Origin: Sciurus carolinensis
Lineage: Eukaryota > Chordata > Mammalia > Rodentia > Sciuridae
Assembly: GCF_902686445.1 (NCBI RefSeq)
Contig: NC_062214.1
Coordinates: 54,657,177-54,721,176 of the forward strand
DNA: 64,000 nucleotides
Reading direction: 5' to 3'
Below the pieces are notes generated by a model, which did not search any database, was not told where the DNA came from, and saw only the letters and a program-made list of their open reading frames with translations. A program made the translations under genes and the position numbers. This document shows, in pieces, positions 58,786 to 64,000 of the stretch (position 1 is its first letter; each line of letters starts with the position of its first letter).

Positions 58786-59523
58786 TGAAAATGTAAATCA
58801 TATGAACACATCTGCTTGCTGCCTGTCTCTCCTGCTCAGTACAAAGGGAAGACTGGGAATAGGCACAGGGCAATTGCTAGCCAAAGAACCTTCAAAGGAG
58901 GCCACCTTCAGTCTCTCAAGCCATCAATATTGATTCATCACCCCTGGTACCACCTCTGCCCAGGTGCAAGCAGGGCTTCCTTGCGCATGAATGACCCCTG
59001 CTGGGTGGCCCCTAGCCAAGCCTGCCAGCTCTGATTCCCACCCAGGGAGCCTGGTTCTCTGGCTCCCACAGTTCTACTCTGGAAGACATTGCTTTGTTTG
59101 CTGCCCTTGGGGGAGGGGCCTCCTGCCAAGCCCAGTGGAGCTTGAACCCAAAGGTCCTGCTGCCCCTCCTGGGGTAGTCCTCAGACTCCTCCCTGCTCTT
59201 GGTGCTGACTGGCAGCTTGCCCAAGCAAGGCCTTGCAGACACGAACTGGCTGCGGCCCAGCTCCCCAGGCCCTGGCCCCCTGCCACTATCCCCTCATAGC
59301 CCCAAGTCCTCTTATACCAATCTGCAGCTGCAGCTCCCCACCCTGCCCTGGCTGGGCACGCTGCTGCTGTCTCCTCCCAAGGGCTGGGTAAGCAGCTCAG
59401 CTGCAGCATCAATACATTTTGATGAGCAAGTGACACCAGCTGGCACACCCTGTGTGTGCTTTTAAATAAGCCAATAGCTGCCAGGTCCTGGGGGCTGGGT
59501 GCTTCCTTGGGGCAGTGCCCTCT

Positions 59524-59537
59524 GCAGTAGAGGGCAT
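59524..59537 (+). promoter_or_regulatory. CTCF-like motif in the SEMA4B upstream flank
   Basis: GCAGTAGAGGGCAT fits the CTCF core at 12 of 14 positions (first and last differ). Confidence 0.35.
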
Positions 59538-61554
59538 CCACGCAGGGTTAGTACTAATACTGCCTTCAAATCTCTCAGGCAGCTTTCAACCAGGGTCTGG
59601 CAATGAACGTAAAGAAATGGCCTCATCTCTGTTCCCCAAACCAGGTTCCTGTCCACTGCTCCTTTGTTTTCTTCTTTCTCCTGTAAGTAGTAGAATTCAG
59701 TGACTGAGCACACAGGTTCTTCTGTCAGAAGAAATCAACACTACCTGTTATTTTGTGGACTTTAAGAAAGCTGTTTTAGATTGGGGGGTATAACTCAGTG
59801 GTAAAATGCTCATGTGAAAAAAAAAAAAATGGGAAAGAAAGTCATGCATTCCTCTGAACCTCAGTTTCCTCATCTGCAATGGGGATGCTACCAGTACTTC
59901 AGAATGGTTATGAGAAATGAGACAACACCTATAAAGCAATTGGTAACACTGGAATGTAGTGAATGCTCCATGTTCCATCAGTTCAACCTCCATCTAAAAG
60001 TTGTCTAAAGCCTCAACGACATTTAACCATCTTAGATGCCCATGCCAAGGACCCCCTTTTAGGCTCTTCCCTTTCAGCTGCCTCCTGCAAATCCAGTGCT
60101 GAAACTGCAACTCTCACAGGGAGAAAAAACCAGCCTGCCCAGCCCAAACCCGGGTGTGCCCACTGTGGTGAGCAGCCTGCCGCCTGGTACCGCCCCCACT
60201 GGGCCTGTTGGGGCCTGATTTGGCCACTCCCTGGGAGGGGATCCCCCGCCCTACAGGGATATGGTGCAACCTGCAGGGCTCAACCTGTCCCTGCCCAGGC
60301 AGGGTAGAACATGAAGTTGCCACTGTCACTCCCCTGCACCCCCAACACAAGTTCAGGAGATACTGTCTGTCTGTGCCTTCAGGTCTGCTCACCTTGGGGG
60401 AATAGAGAACATGGGGTAATTGGTCTGACAGGTGCTTGGCACCCATCACCCTGAAGGGGCACAATGACTGCTCAGCAACTCTGTCTTGTACTCAAACCAC
60501 TGTAGCCACTCACAGGTGGAAGGCCAGTGTTCCACCAGCTAAGGATGGGGCAAGAAGGCTAATGGCCTGGGACAGAGGCTCAGCTTCCAGTTCAGCTTAT
60601 GAGACCCAGTTCTCAAGATCCTAAGAAATAAGAAATTTATCTCCCCAGTTGCCACTGAACTCTTCCCCCCTTAAATCCACTTTGAGCACCGCACCCCTAG
60701 GCATTACCCTGTGAAGGCCAGAACCCTGCCTTCACCCCAAGGAACAAACCTCCCTTCCCAGAGGCCCAATGTTCTTCCCTCAGCCTCTTTTGTCCCACAG
60801 ATGTTGGGCTTTCTGATTCCAAAGTTTCTCAATCACTTTAGGTGGCTGCCACTCTTGCTCCCAGATAAAGCCTTTCTTGACTGTGATGCTGAACCCAGAG
60901 GGTGGGCAGGTTGGGTGTGCCCACAAGAGTAGTAGGAATGGACAGATGGGTTGCCACTTATTTTCTGTGGCTACAAGGATGGTACTACCACCCTGCTTTG
61001 CCAGGATGAAGAAATGCCCCACCCATAGTGATGTCCCCACTTGCCACCCTAAAGCAATGGCATCAGGAGATAACATTCACAGAAAGGGCATCAAAGACTT
61101 TTCTGAGGGACCTCACACACCAGCTACCCAGGCCCATGACTCCCTGGGACTTGCTAGCAGCACCATTTATAAGTGTAAAGTGAACATCAGGCTGGAGGTC
61201 ACCATACCAGGAACTCCACAGCCCATGAGGTTCTTAGTGGCCCCAGCCTGGCCCCAGAAGGGGAGGGAGCTCTAAGGGGCCAGACCTACCCAGCCATATG
61301 GGATTAGCTCCAAGTCTCCCATCTTGTGGTTTCCATATCCCCTTGAAAGAGCAGACTCAGCTTGCTCCTCCTAGAGCCTCTTCAATGAATGCTGCCTTAG
61401 ATCTCTTCACTGCAGCCTGTGGGATGTGGAGCAAAGCAGGGAGCCCTTTAACCCCAGGGTAGGCTTCAGGATACTGTGAACCCCAAGAATGACATGGCAT
61501 TTCTGAAGAAAGGGAATAAGAGCTTTCATGTGATTTCAAAAAGATCTTTGTCAG

Positions 61555-62060
61555 TAGGGCATGGTGGTGCATGCCTGTAATCCCAGTGATTTAGGAGGCT
61601 GAAGTAGGAGGACTGCAAGTTTGAGGCCAGCCTGGGCAATTTATTTTAACACCCTGTCTCAAAATAAAAAATAGCAAGGACTAAGAATGTAACTCAGTGG
61701 TAGTGTGTCCCTAGGTTCAATTCCCAGTAACTAAGAAAACAAAACAAAACAAAAAACTGCCCTCCCAAAAAGATGAAGAACCATTTCTTTAAGTTATGTT
61801 CTATAGATACAGGGAACTTTCAAAATTAGCCTTTATCAAGCCAGGTGCAGTGACACATGCCTATAATCCCAGTAATTCCGGAGGGTGAGGCAGGAGGATC
61901 ACAAATTGGAGGCCAGCCTCAGAAACTCAGCAAGCTCTGAGCAACTTAGTGAGACCCCGTCTAAAAGTAAAAACTAAAAAATAAAAAGTCTAGGGATGTT
62001 GCTCAGTGGCAGAGCACCCTTGGGTTCAATCCCCAGTACAAAAACAAACAAACAAAAAAA
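61555..62060 (+). mobile_element. Two B1-ID dimers (61555-61750 and 61838-62060)
   Basis: GGGCATGGTGGTGCATGCCT, AGAATGTAACTCAGTGGTAG; and GCCAGGTGCAGTGACACATG, GGGATGTTGCTCAGTGGCAG. Both end in (AAAC)n-type tails. Confidence 0.8.
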
Positions 62061-62599
62061 TTAGCCTTTATCAGGTAAAAAGAAATCGTACCTTACTTTG
62101 GAACAGTTATATAACTGTGATGTGAAATATATGGCAAACTCTTTCGACCTAAATCAAAGCTGAAATTTAACACTGCTGACCTTTTTACATTTAGTCGTTA
62201 TTTAATCCTCACAACAGAGGGAGATACAAGTTACAATTTATTCCCACTATACAGACAAGAAACTTGAGCAGAGAGAGGCTCAAACTTGCTCAAGTCACAC
62301 AAGTGCTAAGTCAAGACTAGGATCAGAACCCAGATCTTCTACTCCAGGGCCCACATGGAGTCAGAATCTCAACCAGATTTTCTCTCAAGTTAAAGCCATC
62401 TCCTCTTCAGATAATATGGGCTGTTGTCCTTCCTTCCAATTCCTCTCTCCCTCTCTCCTTCCTCTTTTCCTTCCTTCTTCATCTTTCCTTTCTTCATTCC
62501 TTCTTTCAACCAATGTTTCTGGGGCACTTGCTGCCGCCTAAGCATCATTGATAATGTGAAGGAAATGGTTGCTGCCTCACAGTTACAGTTCATCTGGAT

Positions 62600-63005
62600 C
62601 CCTTAAACTCTTCTTTCCAGAGAACCCATCCTCACCCACATTTCTTTAGACACTTCCATTACTCATTCCTTTGTCTCCAACTAAGGTAGTGGCCAGGGCC
62701 AACCTGGCAGAGCTCCAGAAGTGCTCCTAGGCTGTACAGGCTAGAATCCTGCTGTTTTTGATGATTTCCGGAGTTGCTCCTCTGGGTTCCCTCTGCACTC
62801 AGCTCAGGTTTCCATTAAGGCACTCATTATGCTGTAGTAAAACACTCATTTACACATCCCATCCCTCTCTTTCCGTCTCTTCTATAAGCTGCTTGGGTGC
62901 AAGAACCAGACCTGCCTAACTCAGGTTTTTAAATCTCCAGCCCCAGGGCAGAACTTGGAAATAGCAGGCACCTAGTAAATGTTTACTAAATGAATAAATG
63001 AGTTT
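62600..63005 (+). mobile_element. L2 LINE 3' end
   Basis: The stretch ends GTAAATGTTTACTAAATGAA, preceded by GCAGAACTTGGAAATAGCAG. Confidence 0.65.
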
Positions 63006-63379
63006 TCTGCTCTAGCTGCCTGTCTCAAATCATTTCCAAATGATTCATTCAAATGCTCCTTCCTGGATCTTCTTTCCCACCTTCCTCTTTTTCAAAGGAA
63101 AGGTATCACACCAGTGGGGGTAGGACTAGAACCCCATTTCCTTGCTTTAGGGCAAAGGGTTTTCTTACTCATATGTCTCTAGTCTCAGCTTTGTTGGCTT
63201 CAGAAGGGATAGTATTTGGGGGAGTGGCTGAATGCTCTAGTTCCTATTAGATAACAACATTAAAGTGAAAGTCCAGGACACAAGACCTGTGTGCCAGGGA
63301 GAGAGACTCTTTCAGCTCTCCCCCAAGAAAAAGCCTCCATTTCCCATCTTTTCTTCACCTATTGCCAATGTCTCCAACT

Positions 63380-63712
63380 TTAATTTTCTTTATTTATTTG
63401 ATACTGGGGATTGAGCCTAGGTCCTCAAACATGCTAAACATGTGTTCTACCACCACTAAGCCACACTGCCAGTCCCATTCCCATCTATTTTTTTCTTGGT
63501 ACTGGGGATTGAATCCAGGGTTTCTTTACCACGGAGCCACATGATTCCCAAACCTTTCCCCCACCTCAGCACTTTTTAAAAGATTTTTGAGATAGGGTCT
63601 CCCTAAGGTGCTTAAGGCCTCACTAAATGGCTGAAGCTGGCCTCAGACTTGAGATGCTCCTGCCTCAGTGCCCCCTGTCACTGGGATTACAGGCATGAAC
63701 CCCATCCCCATC
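63380..63712 (-). mobile_element. Reversed ID (63380-63480) and reversed B1-ID dimer (63490-63712)
   Basis: GATACTGGGGATTGAGCCTA; then GGTACTGGGGATTGAATCCA, TTTTTGAGATAGGGTCTCCC and ACTGGGATTACAGGCATGAA. Confidence 0.75.
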
Positions 63713-64000
63713 TTTAAATCACCCTTAGCCAAGAGCAGGAGATATACCTTATTTCTCTGAGCTTCTGAAAGAACATTCACAAAGGAAACAGCCACAGCCA
63801 GTCAGGAGATTGAGTTAAAATCTGACCTTCCCACCAACTCACTGTATCATCTGAGAAGTAATTTAATCTGTCTGGGTCCAGTTTCCCCTATGAAAATGAG
63901 GGAGCAGGGGGCGTGTAAAGCATCTATGGGGGAAATTTTATTTTAATTGTATGCTTCCCAGCTCTTATGGCATTCAACCCTCACAAGAATCCTGTGATTC

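Larger units (their letters stand above)
52461..64000. other. Non-coding flank upstream of the SEMA4B start
   Basis: I found no coding exon. It may be intergenic or the intron after a distal noncoding SEMA4B exon. Repeats: SINE groups at 53470-53990, 54222-54418, 54746-54846, 55356-55452, 55838-56325, 57735-57950, 58205-58785, 61555-62060 and 63380-63712; L2 pieces at 54050-54165 and 62600-63005; MIRs near 59840-59960 and 62160-62340. The largest plain unique stretches are 52.5-53.4, 56.5-57.7 and 58.8-61.5 kb. Confidence 0.55.

Noticed and set aside
1..64000. CRISPR array, phage, operon or other prokaryotic system
   Set aside because: The DNA is clearly mammalian; repeats are SINEs and microsatellites, and no spaced direct-repeat array exists.

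Overview
The window is nuclear DNA of a rodent, most likely a squirrel-family species. Its genes are split into exons with GT/AG introns, promoters lie in CpG islands, and the space between is filled with short interspersed elements. Most of these are tRNA-Ala-derived ID elements and fused B1-ID dimers. One subtype (AT-rich lead followed by an ID body, for example at 9336-9452) is, as far as I know, characteristic of sciurids. Old MIR, L2 and L1 remnants are also present.

Four protein-coding genes are recognisable, in the order and orientation of human 15q26.1 read backwards: TTLL13 (minus, 5' half only, runs off the left edge), GDPGP1 (minus), CIB1 (plus) and SEMA4B (minus). All exon phases join correctly. 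CIB1 assembles to 191 aa, GDPGP1 to 385 aa and SEMA4B to 823 aa, each complete. TTLL13 is open for 450 codons over nine coding exons.

Layout: 1-7.9 kb is TTLL13 with a 3'-end L1 fragment in its last visible intron; 8.4-8.8 kb is its GC-rich promoter region. From 8.9 to 16.1 kb is intergenic DNA holding a 2.8-kb full-length retrocopy of TMEM167B (Kish-B) with an intact 74-codon ORF and matching target-site duplications. GDPGP1's coding exon is at 16.3-17.5 kb, followed by a repeat-filled stretch to a CpG island at 22.5-23.25 kb that it appears to share head-to-head with CIB1. CIB1 ends near 26.4 kb and SEMA4B ends near 27.1 kb, tail to tail. SEMA4B fills 27.1-52 kb, with a 13.3-kb first coding intron and a CpG-island promoter around 52 kb. 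From 52.8 to 64 kb I see no coding exon, only repeats and unique DNA that could be intergenic or a 5' noncoding intron of SEMA4B.

The genes are functionally unrelated: tubulin polyglutamylation (TTLL13), removal of GDP-glucose (GDPGP1), calcium/integrin signalling (CIB1) and semaphorin signalling (SEMA4B). They are linked by conserved synteny and by a shared promoter and convergent ends. I found no unfamiliar multigene system. The best leads are the intact TMEM167B retrocopy, a perfect CTCF-consensus site in the CIB1/GDPGP1 promoter, a ZNF143-type site by the TTLL13 promoter, an LTR nested in a sciurid SINE, and several structural oddities listed as findings.
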